Source: Candidatus Borkfalkia faecipullorum
Lineage (GTDB): Bacteria > Bacillota > Clostridia > Christensenellales > Borkfalkiaceae
Assembly (NCBI GenBank): GCA_019114245.1
Contig: DXFX01000043.1
Location: 1 to 42,630, forward strand
Reading direction: 5' to 3'
Length of the DNA: 42,630 nucleotides
The notes beneath the pieces were generated by a model. The model was not told where the DNA came from and made no database searches. It worked only from the letters and a program-made list of their open reading frames with translations. The translations under genes and the position numbers were made by a program. Below are positions 24,883-32,844 of the stretch, piece after piece (within the stretch, counting starts at the first letter, position 1; each line of letters opens with the position of its first letter).

Positions 24883-26061
24883 GTGCAAAACCCGGAACTT
24901 CTTGCCCCTGCGGGCAATTTTGAAAAACTGAAAACGGCGCTCCGCTTCGGGGCGGACGCGGTGTATCTGGGCGGAAAGTCCTTTTCCCTGCGCTCCTTTT
25001 CGGACAACTTCACGGACGAAGAATTAAAGGCCGCCGCGGAGTACGTCCATGCGCGCGGAAAAAAGATGTACGTCACCGTCAATATCTTTGCAAAAAATTC
25101 CGATTTTTCCCAGCTGGAAAAGACCTTCCGTTTTTTGCAGGAGATCGGCGCGGATGCCGCTCTGGTGACGGATGCGGGCGCCTTTGCTTTGGCAAGAAAG
25201 GTGGCGCCCAACTTGCCGCTGCACATTTCCACGCAGGCAAACACCACAAACGCGTATGCGGCGCGCTTCTGGCAGGAAGCGGGCGCGGAGCGCGTCGTGC
25301 TCGCCCGCGAGCTCTCCCTGCAGGAGATCGCGCAGATCCGCGATCACTGCCCCGGCCTGGAGCTGGAAGCGTTTGTCCACGGCGCCATGTGCATTTCGTA
25401 CAGCGGAAGGTGCCTTCTGAGCAACTACCTTGCGCACAGGGATTCCAACCGCGGCGCCTGCGTGCAGGCGTGCCGCTGGAAATTCGATCTGCGCGCGCGC
25501 AGGGAGGAGGTCGGCGGTCTGACGGCGGAAGAGGACGAGCGCGGTACCTACCTTCTGAACAGCAAGGACCTGAATATGCTCTCTCATCTGGAGGAAATGC
25601 GCCGCGCGGGCGTGTGTTCGTTCAAGATCGAGGGCAGAATGAAGAGCAGTTACTATCTTGCCACCGTGGTCAACGCCTACCGCCGCGTGCTGGATAAAAC
25701 GCTTTCCGTAGAAGAGGGGCAGGAGGAACTGAAAAAAGTGGCTCACCGCGCCTTTACCACGGCCTATATGTTCGGCGACAACGCGGAGACCGTCAACTAC
25801 GAGGATTCGCAGGAGAGCGGCACGCGGGAATACGTCGCGGACGTGCTGGCGGACGGCCTTGTGCAGATGCGAAATCGCTTCCGCACAGGGGACAAGCTGG
25901 AGATCTTATCGCCGACGGATACCTTCAATCGGGTATTCACGGTGGAAAACATGGAGGACGAGGCGGGCGCTCCCGTACAGGACGCCAAACTTGTGATGCA
26001 AAAGCTGCGCCTTTCCTGCCCGTATCCTCTGCGCGAAGGGGATATTCTGCGCAGGGTGTGA
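24883..26061 (+). CDS. Peptidase U32 family protein, probably TrhP (tRNA U34 hydroxylation)
   Basis: The 392 residues start with ELLAPAGNFEKLKTALRFGA, the usual U32 opening. The family signature EAFVHGAMCISYSGRCLLSN is followed by RGACVQACRWKF, giving four conserved cysteines that probably bind an iron-sulfur cluster. SFKIEGRMKS comes next. Despite the name, this branch (YrrN/YrrO, YegQ) makes 5-hydroxyuridine in tRNA from prephenate, and the methyltransferase upstream would finish the modification. The start is GTG 24883 with GGAGG 5 nt upstream. Many Firmicutes have two such proteins; only one is seen here. Confidence 0.82.
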   Translation: MQNPELLAPAGNFEKLKTALRFGADAVYLGGKSFSLRSFSDNFTDEELKAAAEYVHARGKKMYVTVNIFAKNSDFSQLEKTFRFLQEIGADAALVTDAGAFALARKVAPNLPLHISTQANTTNAYAARFWQEAGAERVVLARELSLQEIAQIRDHCPGLELEAFVHGAMCISYSGRCLLSNYLAHRDSNRGACVQACRWKFDLRARREEVGGLTAEEDERGTYLLNSKDLNMLSHLEEMRRAGVCSFKIEGRMKSSYYLATVVNAYRRVLDKTLSVEEGQEELKKVAHRAFTTAYMFGDNAETVNYEDSQESGTREYVADVLADGLVQMRNRFRTGDKLEILSPTDTFNRVFTVENMEDEAGAPVQDAKLVMQKLRLSCPYPLREGDILRRV

Positions 26062-26111
26062 GCGGATCTTTCGCCGCTTTGAATATGCGGAACTTCCGCA
26101 CAAGAGGTCGT

Positions 26112-27032
26112 ATGGACAAAAAGAAATACAGAATGAAAGAGTTTGCCGCCGAGCATTCTCTCACTCTCGGAAATCACTGCTGTTACGGCGAGTACGGCGG
26201 CTACCGCGTACACATCCGTTACAGGGCGATGGGAAACCCCGCCTGCCTGATCACCGTGGTCACGGATACCAAGGGCCGCAACGAGGCGCTGGAAAAGTAC
26301 CTCGAAAAAAACAAAAAGCAGTTAAAGCTCACCGCGTACGGCGTGGTGGGCATCGGGCTGATGGTCAGTCCGCAGCTCTATACAAATATTTTCCGCCAGA
26401 TCGGCGAGATCCTCGATAAAATCATCGCCTATCTGAAAAAGAACAATTTCCCGGGGGCGGATCATTGTCCGTATTGCGGAACGCCTCTGGACGGCGGCTG
26501 TGTGGATATGCTGGAATCGGACATTCCCTTCCGCGCGCACGAAGCTTGTTTCAACCGCGCCTATGCGGCGGCAAAGCAGCGGGAAGCGGACGAGGAGGCG
26601 ATGCCTGCCAACAGGCTTGCGGGCATGGGCGGCGCGTTCTGCGGCGCGCTGGTCGGGGCCGCGCTGTTTGTCGTGCTCTTTTTCTGGTGGAACTTTGCCG
26701 CGCTGGGTGCGGCGGTCTCCGTATTTCTGGGCGGCTGGCTGTACGGCAAATTCGGCGGTAAAAACACGCTGTTCAAGGTGATCGGCGTGGCGCTGCTCAC
26801 CCTTGCCGTCATGCTCCTCACCTTTTTCGGGTGCCTGTGGGCGCAGGCGGCCATCGAGGGGCAGGGGCTTTCCTATATTGCGGAAGGGCTTTCCCAAGGC
26901 GGGGAGTACCTGCAAAACTTTTTGTTGAACTTCATTTTTATCTTCGTGTTTGATCTCATCGGCACATCGTACGCCGTGTTTTCTTTCCTGCGCGACCGCA
27001 AGAAGATTTCCGCCAATATGCGCCGTCTGTAA
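26112..27032 (+). CDS. Membrane protein with a zinc-finger-like motif, unknown function
   Basis: The 306 residues have a soluble N-terminal half and a membrane C-terminal half. A compact metal motif, C119-P-Y-C122, then H143-E-A-C146, lies in the middle (CPYCGTPLDGG, RAHEACF). Four hydrophobic helices follow at about 173-193, 196-212, 218-242 and 268-292. The start at ATG 26112 is tentative: AGAGG is 4 nt upstream, and an in-frame ATG at 26085 is also possible. It lies 50 bp after the U32 gene and 9 bp before the amidohydrolase gene, so it is probably cotranscribed. I recognise no family. Confidence 0.7.
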   Translation: MDKKKYRMKEFAAEHSLTLGNHCCYGEYGGYRVHIRYRAMGNPACLITVVTDTKGRNEALEKYLEKNKKQLKLTAYGVVGIGLMVSPQLYTNIFRQIGEILDKIIAYLKKNNFPGADHCPYCGTPLDGGCVDMLESDIPFRAHEACFNRAYAAAKQREADEEAMPANRLAGMGGAFCGALVGAALFVVLFFWWNFAALGAAVSVFLGGWLYGKFGGKNTLFKVIGVALLTLAVMLLTFFGCLWAQAAIEGQGLSYIAEGLSQGGEYLQNFLLNFIFIFVFDLIGTSYAVFSFLRDRKKISANMRRL

Positions 27033-27041
27033 GGAGAAACT

Positions 27042-27833
27042 ATGCTGATCGATTTTCATGCGCACACTTTTTTGGACAAGCTTGCTGCGGGCGCAGTATC
27101 ATCGTTGGCGGAACGCGCACACTTTAAACCCAATACCAACGGCACTGTTTCCGCCACGCGCGCGATCATGCGCGAGCAGGGCGTGGACAGATTTGTGGCT
27201 TTAAACATTGCGGTATCGCCGCACACCGAACGCCACGTAAACGACTATGCCATCTCCCTGTTGCAGTATCCCGAAATCATTCCTTTCGGGTCTGTACACC
27301 CCGATTCGCCGAACGCTCTTTCGGAGATCGACCGCCTGTACGAGGCGGGCATCAAGGGGATCAAATTTCACAACGAGTACATGAATTTTCGTGTGGATGA
27401 CGAACACGCCTTTCCCATTTACGAAGCGTGTGCCGAAAAGGGAATGATCATGCTCTTTCATGCGGGGGCGGACAGGGGATTTCCCCCTCCCGTCAAGACG
27501 CCGCCGGAAGGGATCGCCCGCGTGTGGAGAAAGTTTCCGCAGGCAAAGATCGTCGCCGCGCATTTGGGCGGGCAGGACATGACAGATCGCTCCGTCGAGG
27601 CTCTGGCGGATACGGGCGTCTACATAGACGTCAGTTTTGCCGCAAACTGCGTTCCCGTGGAAGAAGGGGAACGCGTCATCCGTGCCTTCGGCGACCGCGT
27701 CCTGTTCGGGAGCGATTGCCCGTGGGATACCCCAGCGCACACGCTGGAATATCTCAACAAAATGCACTTTACCGAGGAGCAAAAAGAAAAGATCTGTTTC
27801 CGCACCGCTTTAAAACTTTTGGGCGAAGAGTAA
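27042..27833 (+). CDS. Amidohydrolase-2 family metal-dependent hydrolase
   Basis: The 263-residue protein is a small TIM-barrel amidohydrolase. It has the H-x-H pair near the N-terminus (LIDFHAHTF), a GIKFHNEY strand, a likely metal-ligand His in LFHAGADRG, IVAAHLGGQD, and the final Asp in LFGSDCPWDTP. Family members hydrolyse or decarboxylate small molecules; the substrate cannot be told. GGAG 5 nt before ATG gives a good start. It is the last gene before a strong bidirectional terminator. Confidence 0.87.
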   Translation: MLIDFHAHTFLDKLAAGAVSSLAERAHFKPNTNGTVSATRAIMREQGVDRFVALNIAVSPHTERHVNDYAISLLQYPEIIPFGSVHPDSPNALSEIDRLYEAGIKGIKFHNEYMNFRVDDEHAFPIYEACAEKGMIMLFHAGADRGFPPPVKTPPEGIARVWRKFPQAKIVAAHLGGQDMTDRSVEALADTGVYIDVSFAANCVPVEEGERVIRAFGDRVLFGSDCPWDTPAHTLEYLNKMHFTEEQKEKICFRTALKLLGEE

Positions 27834-27836
27834 TAC

Positions 27837-27878
27837 AAAAGGGCGCCTTTCCCGAAAATCGGGAAAGGCGCCCTTTTT
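27837..27878. terminator. Strong bidirectional terminator
   Basis: A 19-bp perfect stem (AAAAGGGCGCCTTTCCCGA with its complement) around AAA, ending in TTTTT. It lies 4 bp after the amidohydrolase stop. Confidence 0.95.
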
Positions 27879-27976
27879 CGCGTCGTTCGTTTTGTCGCAC
27901 AGGGAAAGTCGCTTGTTTAAAAACTCTGCGCAAGCAATGCGGCAGGGGAAGGGAAACTTTCTAGCAAATTTTAGAA

Positions 27977-28011
27977 TAAAAAAGCGGGAAACGCAAAATG
28001 CGTTTCCCGCT
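27977..28011 (-). terminator. Terminator of rpsF-ssb-rpsR
   Basis: AGCGGGAAACGCA / TGCGTTTCCCGCT, a 13-bp perfect stem around AAA. The A-run at 27977-27982 gives a T-run on the minus strand. It ends 8 bp from the rpsR stop. Confidence 0.93.
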
Positions 28012-28018
28012 GATGAAA

Positions 28019-28264
28019 TTACTCTCCTTTGAAGGGCAGAAGTGCAACGATCCTTGCCTTTTTGATGGCGTTGGAAAGTTCCCTCTGGTGCATAGCGCAC
28101 ACACCGCTCATGCGGCGGGGGAGAATTTTTCCGCCTTCGGTGATAAACTTTTTGAGGCGGTTGACGTCTTTATAGTCGATGGCTTCGACCTTCTCCTGGC
28201 AGAAAGCGCAAACCTTTCTGCGGGAGATCCTCTTCATGGGCTTTCTGACGGGTTTCTCTTCCAT
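28019..28264 (-). CDS. rpsR: 30S ribosomal protein bS18
   Basis: The 81-residue protein has the standard S18 length and sequence ([21 protein letters not shown], then [18 protein letters not shown]). It keeps a complete zinc-ligand set, C19-x2-C22 and C56-x2-H59, so it is the zinc-binding form; some relatives have lost it. It pairs with bS6 on the small-subunit platform. GGAG precedes the ATG at 28264. It is the third gene of the conserved rpsF-ssb-rpsR operon. Confidence 0.97.
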   Translation of the reverse strand: MEEKPVRKPMKRISRRKVCAFCQEKVEAIDYKDVNRLKKFITEGGKILPRRMSGVCAMHQRELSNAIKKARIVALLPFKGE

Positions 28265-28341
28265 GATATTTCTCCTTTTAAAATTTTACGTTTGCGGAAA
28301 CTCCGCGTAAGGGTATTTTCGGAATAAATTGCGTTGAACGA

Positions 28342-28761
28342 TCAGAACGGAATGTCGGAATCGTCGTCAAACGCTTCGAGGGCAGGTTTCTTTTTGGAAG
28401 CGGGAGCGGGGGCGGCATACACGTCGTCCGAGCTGTTCGACTGTCCCTTCGGGGTAAGGAATTCCACGTCGTCGGCGACGATGTCGACATACGTACGTTT
28501 CTGGCCCGCGTTGTCCTCTACGTTGCGAAGCTGGATGCTGCCGCAAACCGCCACTTTGTTTCCTTTTTTGGTGAAACGAGCCACGGTTTCTGCAAGCCCG
28601 CGCCAAGCCGTTACGTTAAAGAAATCCGTCTGGGGTTCCGCATCGGCGGAAGTCCTGCGGCGGGAAACGGCAAGACCGAAACGGCAGACGGCAATGCCGC
28701 TGTTGGTTTCGGAGAGTTCGGGGTCGCGGGTAAGGTTACCGATCAAAAAAACCTTATTCAT
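28342..28761 (-). CDS. ssb: Single-stranded DNA-binding protein
   Basis: The 139 residues contain an OB-fold (MNKVFLIGNLTRDPEL, then FFNVTAWRGLAETVARF and KGNKVAVCGSI). A short linker and the acidic protein-docking tip DDDSDIPF complete it. It coats single-stranded DNA in replication and repair. The linker is shorter than in B. subtilis SsbA. It lies between rpsF and rpsR with a ribosome site GAGGAAAAAAGG. The 77-bp gap to rpsR contains no terminator. Confidence 0.97.
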   Translation of the reverse strand: MNKVFLIGNLTRDPELSETNSGIAVCRFGLAVSRRRTSADAEPQTDFFNVTAWRGLAETVARFTKKGNKVAVCGSIQLRNVEDNAGQKRTYVDIVADDVEFLTPKGQSNSSDDVYAAPAPASKKKPALEAFDDDSDIPF

Positions 28762-28771
28762 CCTTTTTTCC

Positions 28772-29053
28772 TCAGATCGCCTTTGTGATCATTCTGCGCA
28801 TCACGCCGTCCGTAATGCCTGCGATACGGTCAAGCTCTTTGATGGAGCTGCCTTCTGCTTCAAACGTCATCAGCACATAAAAAGCTTCGCTCTTGTAGTT
28901 GATGGGATAAGCGGTCTTTTTCACGCCCCACTTGTCCGTCGAAACCACCGTGCCGCCCAGGTTTTTGACAACGTCTTCAAACTTGGCGATCAGCGCGTCG
29001 CGTGCTTCTTCTGCGATGGATGTGTCGATCAGATAAAGCATTTCGTATTTCAT
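28772..29053 (-). CDS. rpsF: 30S ribosomal protein bS6
   Basis: The 93-residue protein is typical bS6 (MKYEMLYLIDTS, then GGTVVSTDKWGVKKTAYPIN). ATG 29053 is chosen because GGAGG lies 8 nt upstream; a GTG three codons earlier falls inside the ribosome site. It is the first gene of the operon and binds bS18. Its leader may carry the autoregulatory S6:S18 element. Confidence 0.97.
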   Translation of the reverse strand: MKYEMLYLIDTSIAEEARDALIAKFEDVVKNLGGTVVSTDKWGVKKTAYPINYKSEAFYVLMTFEAEGSSIKELDRIAGITDGVMRRMITKAI

Positions 29054-29122
29054 TGATTTCACCTCCCGGTCTTATTCGGCGTACTTTTGCAAGCACGCAA
29101 GGTTTGCGCTCTTTTCAGCGCT
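29054..29122 (-). promoter_or_regulatory. rpsF leader, candidate S6:S18 autoregulatory structure
   Basis: On the minus strand the leader can form AGCGCT/AGCGC-type and GCGTGCTT/AAGTACGC stems (one G-U pair), with CCG trinucleotides at the 3' side of the second stem. The known S6:S18 leader uses a CCG in a bulge. I only see the ingredients, not a clear match. Confidence 0.35.
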
Positions 29123-29128
29123 CTTAAC

Positions 29129-29157
29129 ATTATATAGTATTTTTGTCGTTAAGTCAA
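29129..29157 (-). promoter_or_regulatory. rpsF operon promoter
   Basis: On the minus strand, TTGACT (29157-29152) and TATAAT (29134-29129) with a 17-bp spacer. Confidence 0.88.
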
Positions 29158-29179
29158 ATATTTTAGCGCCATTTTACGA

Positions 29180-29209
29180 AAAAGCCCCTTGCTTCAGCAA
29201 AGGGCTTTT
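29180..29209 (-). terminator. Terminator of the cupin / surface-protein unit
   Basis: AAAAGCCC and GGGCTTTT, with CTTGC/GCAAA pairing inside, enclose TTCA. It lies 10 bp after the stop of the 1073-residue protein and has TTTTTC on the minus-strand 3' side. Confidence 0.85.
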
Positions 29210-29218
29210 GTCATTTGT

Positions 29219-32200
29219 TCAGGGAAAAACGGGCAGGTCGTTGAGGTAGGAGATGAGTTCCAGCGTCATGTTGAGCAGTTCCTTGATGGAAAGGTTTCCC
29301 ACCGTGCGCCCCTTGTAAGCGGTCAGGAAGGCGGGGATTTGCTCGTTGAGTCTGGAAGGGTCGGTCACGTCCACCATGCCGTCTGCATACAGGTCGTTCA
29401 GCGTCATTTTATTGATGTTTTGCTGTACGTTGGCCACCAGGGAATTGACTTCCTGCAGGGCGCAGGTCACTTCGATGGTCCTTTCGAGGTACAGCGTTTT
29501 GCCCGCGTATGCGGCGGCATCTTCTGCGGAAAGGTGCCATTTTCCGTTTTCATATTCCAGGTTCAGATCGGTCACGATGTCCTGTCCCTCATCGTCCTTG
29601 TCGGCAACATACAGCGTGCTCACGCCGTAGGTGCCGTCCTCGGAAACGGCAGCTTCGTAAGCGGGCTGGGTGAGCAGGTATTTCCATACCCCCGCGATCT
29701 CCCCGTAGGTGTAGAGGGCGGTGCCTTCTGCGGGAAGGGCGGAATCGGAAAGGGCATAGCCGAGAAAGGAATTCACCGCACCGTCCTGCGCATAGGAAGG
29801 GGTAAGAGAAAGCTGGTTGAACATCTGCGTATCGATGTCGTAGTAGAACAGATTGCCCTGTTCGTAAAGCTGCACGGAAGGATCGAAGTCGGTCACGTAG
29901 GTGATCTTGGTGTACAGCAGGGTGTCGGCATACCCTTCCTTCACGCTCAGTCCTGCGGGAAGGAGGCTGACCGCCTTCATGCGTTCGGCGCCCGCATCCC
30001 AGACGTACAGGGTATCCGTATCATAATTTCCCGAAGCGTTCTTTGCCGCCTGTTCGTACAGCGTCTTTCCGTCTGCCGATGTTTTCAGGTACAAAGTCGC
30101 GCCCGCATAGGTCTGCGCGTCCTTTTCGGACAGCTGCCATTCGCTGACCTGCGTTGCGGTCACATAGGCGTATTCTCCCTCTTCGCTTTGAACATAAGCG
30201 TACAGGGGTACGTCCGTATAGAGCGCGGCAAGATCGTCCGTAACTGCGAGATAGGGGGAGTAAACGGTATCGGGGATCTCTCCCGCATAATCCTGATCGT
30301 CCGCAACGTTGGCGTTGGAAGCGGTGTATTCCGCGATGAAGTCCTCTACGGGCATATAGCTTCCGCGCAGATAGACGTACAGCTGCGATGCGGCGTATTC
30401 GGAGGACAGGGCGGAAATTTTGCTCTGCAGTTCTGCAAAGCGGGTGCGGTTGGGGGTGGCGTCTCCCTCCTGTGCGGGGGAAAGGCTCTCCACTTCGTGG
30501 TAGGAATAGACGTTGTCCGCAAACAGCTTCTGAACGGTCAGTTTGGTCAGATCCTGGGAAAGTGTCTGCAAGGTGGAGCCGCTAAGGCTGCCGAGCAGGT
30601 TATCGGAGGGATCGATGGGCATGATCTGTCCGAGCGTGAGCGAATCGATGGCATCGGAAAGCCCGTCGACGGACACGCCTGCCAGGGCCTGCAGGATCTG
30701 CGGCGAGGCGGTCGTCTGCCCCGTGGGATCGGCAAGCGCCTCTTCGTCGGTCACGATGGTCAGTACGTCGCCGAGGGAAATGGAGCCGATCTTTTCGGAA
30801 TCTCCGATGTCGTTGAGCGTCCAGCCGCCGATGGCCTGCAGCAGCGGGTGGGAATCTTCCGTTACGTTCACGACGGAGGAGACGGTGATCCCGTCCAAAG
30901 CCTGCGTGATCCGTCCGATGGTGCGGCGCTGCGATTCGTCCGTGATCTCCAGCGTGCCGTCCTCGCTCACCCTGTATCCGTTGCCGTAAGCGAGATACAG
31001 CAGAACGGCGGGAGAGGAAGCGGAAACTTCGATGACGTCGTCGATGTAGATGTTGTTCATTTCCGCGGGCATTGCGGAGGCGAGGTAGGCAAGCGGCACA
31101 TACTTCACCCCGTCCAGAACGGTGATGTTCAGATCGATCCCGAAATAGACGGACATTTCGTCGAGCGTCATCGTCTTTGTATTGAGGAAAGAGGAGAGCG
31201 CCGAGATCCCGTACGTCATGGGCAGATCGCCCACGCCGTTGGTGTAGAGATAGACGGCGGTGTCCGCGTCTGCGTCGGAAAGGGAAGCCTTCGTATATTC
31301 GTAGTCCAGCGCGTAGAGAACGGCGTTTCTGTACTCTTCGAGGATGAGGAATCCGCCGCTTGCACTGTCTACCGTGTAATTTCCGCTGCCGTCCGTCTGC
31401 GTGGCGAGCACATAGTATTTTCCGTCAACTGTGTAATAGTCGCCGCTCTCGGGCGCCGTGCTCGTCTGCGCATACAGGGGCTGATAGCGGTAGGGGGAAG
31501 CGATCTTCTGGGTGTAAACGCTTTCTCCCGTTGCGGTGAGCGTCACTTCCCGATAGCCGTCGGGCGTCTCCTGGGTGGGAGGGCAGCTCGTATAGAGCTT
31601 CTGACTTTCGGAAGGCGCAACCTTCGCAAGGTATGTCCCGTCCTCCTGCTTTTCGAGGGAATAGACGAGATTGCTGTTCTGCGTGAGGGGAGAATAGGCC
31701 ACGGCCCCCTCCGCGGAGGTGCCGACGTACAGTTTTTCGCCGTTCAGAAGCAGAAAATTGTTTTCCACGGAAACGCCGCTCAGGGAATACAGGTCAGTCT
31801 TTACCTGTTCGGAGACGGGCAGAGTGTTGCCCTCGCCGTCCTGATAGACAGAGGAAAACGTCTCGGTGCGCGTGTAATAGGAGCGGGGCGAATCCGCGTT
31901 TTCGGACATGGTGAAGATCTTGTCCGCGCTCCCGTCCTCGGTGGCGTTCACCTGCGTGTACACGTCCACGGGATTTTCCTCGCTGCCCGTGATGAACGCG
32001 AGGTCGGGCAGGGAAACGGAGAGGTACTCGGCAAGTTCGTTGAGCGTGGCAGTCAGAACGACGATGCTCGTGAGGTTGCTCGTCATCTTGTTGACGGGCA
32101 TATCGTAGAGCAGGTCCCTGTCCACCTTGAACAGTCCGACGTTTTCCACGTTGTCCACAATGCCGTCCGCCTGCGTTTTCAGGCCGGGGGAAAGCTCCAA

Positions 32201-32440
32201 GATCTTATTGATGGTGACGTCGCCTTTGAGCAGCTTTCCGACTTCGGAGGCAAAATCGAGGATAGAGCCTTCGTACGTCTCGGAAATGTAGCTCTGCAAG
32301 CCCAGCCAGCCCGCCAGCGTGCGCGCCCGCATCTTTGTGACGGCGAGGATGAGGGAGGCGGCGCAGACGGCGATAAATATGACGATGGTCAGAAAAATGG
32401 TGAGCAGTTTCCCGCCCAGGCTGAAAGTGGATTTTACCAT
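29219..32440 (-). CDS. Large membrane-anchored surface protein of unknown function (1073 residues)
   Basis: The N-terminus has a signal-anchor helix (about residues 12-34, LLTIFLTIVIFIAVCAASLI), after which the chain is acidic, rich in Tyr, Ser and Thr, and low in Cys, as expected outside the cell. No LPxTG-type sorting signal is present at the C-terminus (DLPVFP). Two segments about 200 residues apart are alike: WQLSEKDAQTYAGATLYLK (about 767) and WHLSAEDAAAYAGKTLYLE (about 967). Short helical units of the type MTLNDL, SLGDVL, TLGQIM and SIKELL recur through the chain. GAGGTAAAAAT precedes ATG at 32440 and overlaps the cupin stop. An opposing plus-strand frame of similar length has an implausible composition. 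Family unknown. Confidence 0.85.
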   Translation of the reverse strand: MVKSTFSLGGKLLTIFLTIVIFIAVCAASLILAVTKMRARTLAGWLGLQSYISETYEGSILDFASEVGKLLKGDVTINKILELSPGLKTQADGIVDNVENVGLFKVDRDLLYDMPVNKMTSNLTSIVVLTATLNELAEYLSVSLPDLAFITGSEENPVDVYTQVNATEDGSADKIFTMSENADSPRSYYTRTETFSSVYQDGEGNTLPVSEQVKTDLYSLSGVSVENNFLLLNGEKLYVGTSAEGAVAYSPLTQNSNLVYSLEKQEDGTYLAKVAPSESQKLYTSCPPTQETPDGYREVTLTATGESVYTQKIASPYRYQPLYAQTSTAPESGDYYTVDGKYYVLATQTDGSGNYTVDSASGGFLILEEYRNAVLYALDYEYTKASLSDADADTAVYLYTNGVGDLPMTYGISALSSFLNTKTMTLDEMSVYFGIDLNITVLDGVKYVPLAYLASAMPAEMNNIYIDDVIEVSASSPAVLLYLAYGNGYRVSEDGTLEITDESQRRTIGRITQALDGITVSSVVNVTEDSHPLLQAIGGWTLNDIGDSEKIGSISLGDVLTIVTDEEALADPTGQTTASPQILQALAGVSVDGLSDAIDSLTLGQIMPIDPSDNLLGSLSGSTLQTLSQDLTKLTVQKLFADNVYSYHEVESLSPAQEGDATPNRTRFAELQSKISALSSEYAASQLYVYLRGSYMPVEDFIAEYTASNANVADDQDYAGEIPDTVYSPYLAVTDDLAALYTDVPLYAYVQSEEGEYAYVTATQVSEWQLSEKDAQTYAGATLYLKTSADGKTLYEQAAKNASGNYDTDTLYVWDAGAERMKAVSLLPAGLSVKEGYADTLLYTKITYVTDFDPSVQLYEQGNLFYYDIDTQMFNQLSLTPSYAQDGAVNSFLGYALSDSALPAEGTALYTYGEIAGVWKYLLTQPAYEAAVSEDGTYGVSTLYVADKDDEGQDIVTDLNLEYENGKWHLSAEDAAAYAGKTLYLERTIEVTCALQEVNSLVANVQQNINKMTLNDLYADGMVDVTDPSRLNEQIPAFLTAYKGRTVGNLSIKELLNMTLELISYLNDLPVFP

Positions 32441-32449
32441 ATTTTTACC

Positions 32450-32755
32450 TCACGAACGGTGCGCCACGACAAAGGTGCAGGCGCCGTTTACTTCGTATTC
32501 GCCGCATTTTTCAACGAGAAAGCAATCCCCTGCGGCAAAGGGAGTTTCCCCGCGCGCCCATTTAAAGTGGCCCGCGCCTTCAAGGAAGGTCACTTCGTCG
32601 CATCCGTCCGTGTAGAGCTTAAAGCGGCGGGGCGAACGCACAAAGAGAAGATCGTCCTTTTTTCCTGTTTTTGCGCTCTGCACCGTCTTTTCGGAAAACA
32701 CAAATTCCGTTTCCGCGGGGAGCGCCCGTTTCTGTATGATTTTTTGTATCTTCAT
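32450..32755 (-). CDS. Small cupin-like protein
   Basis: The 101-residue protein has a cupin-like beta pattern: KLYTDGCDEVTFLEGAGHFKW, then GETPFAAGDCFLVEKCGEYEV. The usual metal-binding His set is not clear (only GHF and a final VVAHRS). There is no ribosome site before ATG 32755, and the -10 box TATAAT lies so close that the transcript probably starts at the ATG itself. It is 9 bp upstream of the gene for the large surface protein. The function is unknown; sensing of a small ligand is possible. Confidence 0.72.
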   Translation of the reverse strand: MKIQKIIQKRALPAETEFVFSEKTVQSAKTGKKDDLLFVRSPRRFKLYTDGCDEVTFLEGAGHFKWARGETPFAAGDCFLVEKCGEYEVNGACTFVVAHRS

Positions 32756-32761
32756 GGTGAT

Positions 32762-32790
32762 ATTATAATATAAAATGCGAGGAAAATCAA
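32762..32790 (-). promoter_or_regulatory. Promoter giving a leaderless cupin transcript
   Basis: On the minus strand, TTGATT (32790-32785) and TATAAT (32767-32762) have a 17-bp spacer. The A of the cupin ATG (32755) is the seventh base after the -10 box, the usual start position. Confidence 0.8.
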
Positions 32791-32844
32791 TTCCTGCCGT
32801 GTGAATTTTTATGAAAAATACAAGTAATTTTTTCCTGTTTTGTA

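Noticed and set aside
29189..32773. Very long plus-strand open frame (1194 codons) opposite the large surface protein
   Set aside because: Its product is full of His, Arg, Gly and Val in an unnatural mix with no motif, and it lacks a ribosome site. The minus-strand protein has a signal anchor, a ribosome site, an upstream partner gene and a terminator.
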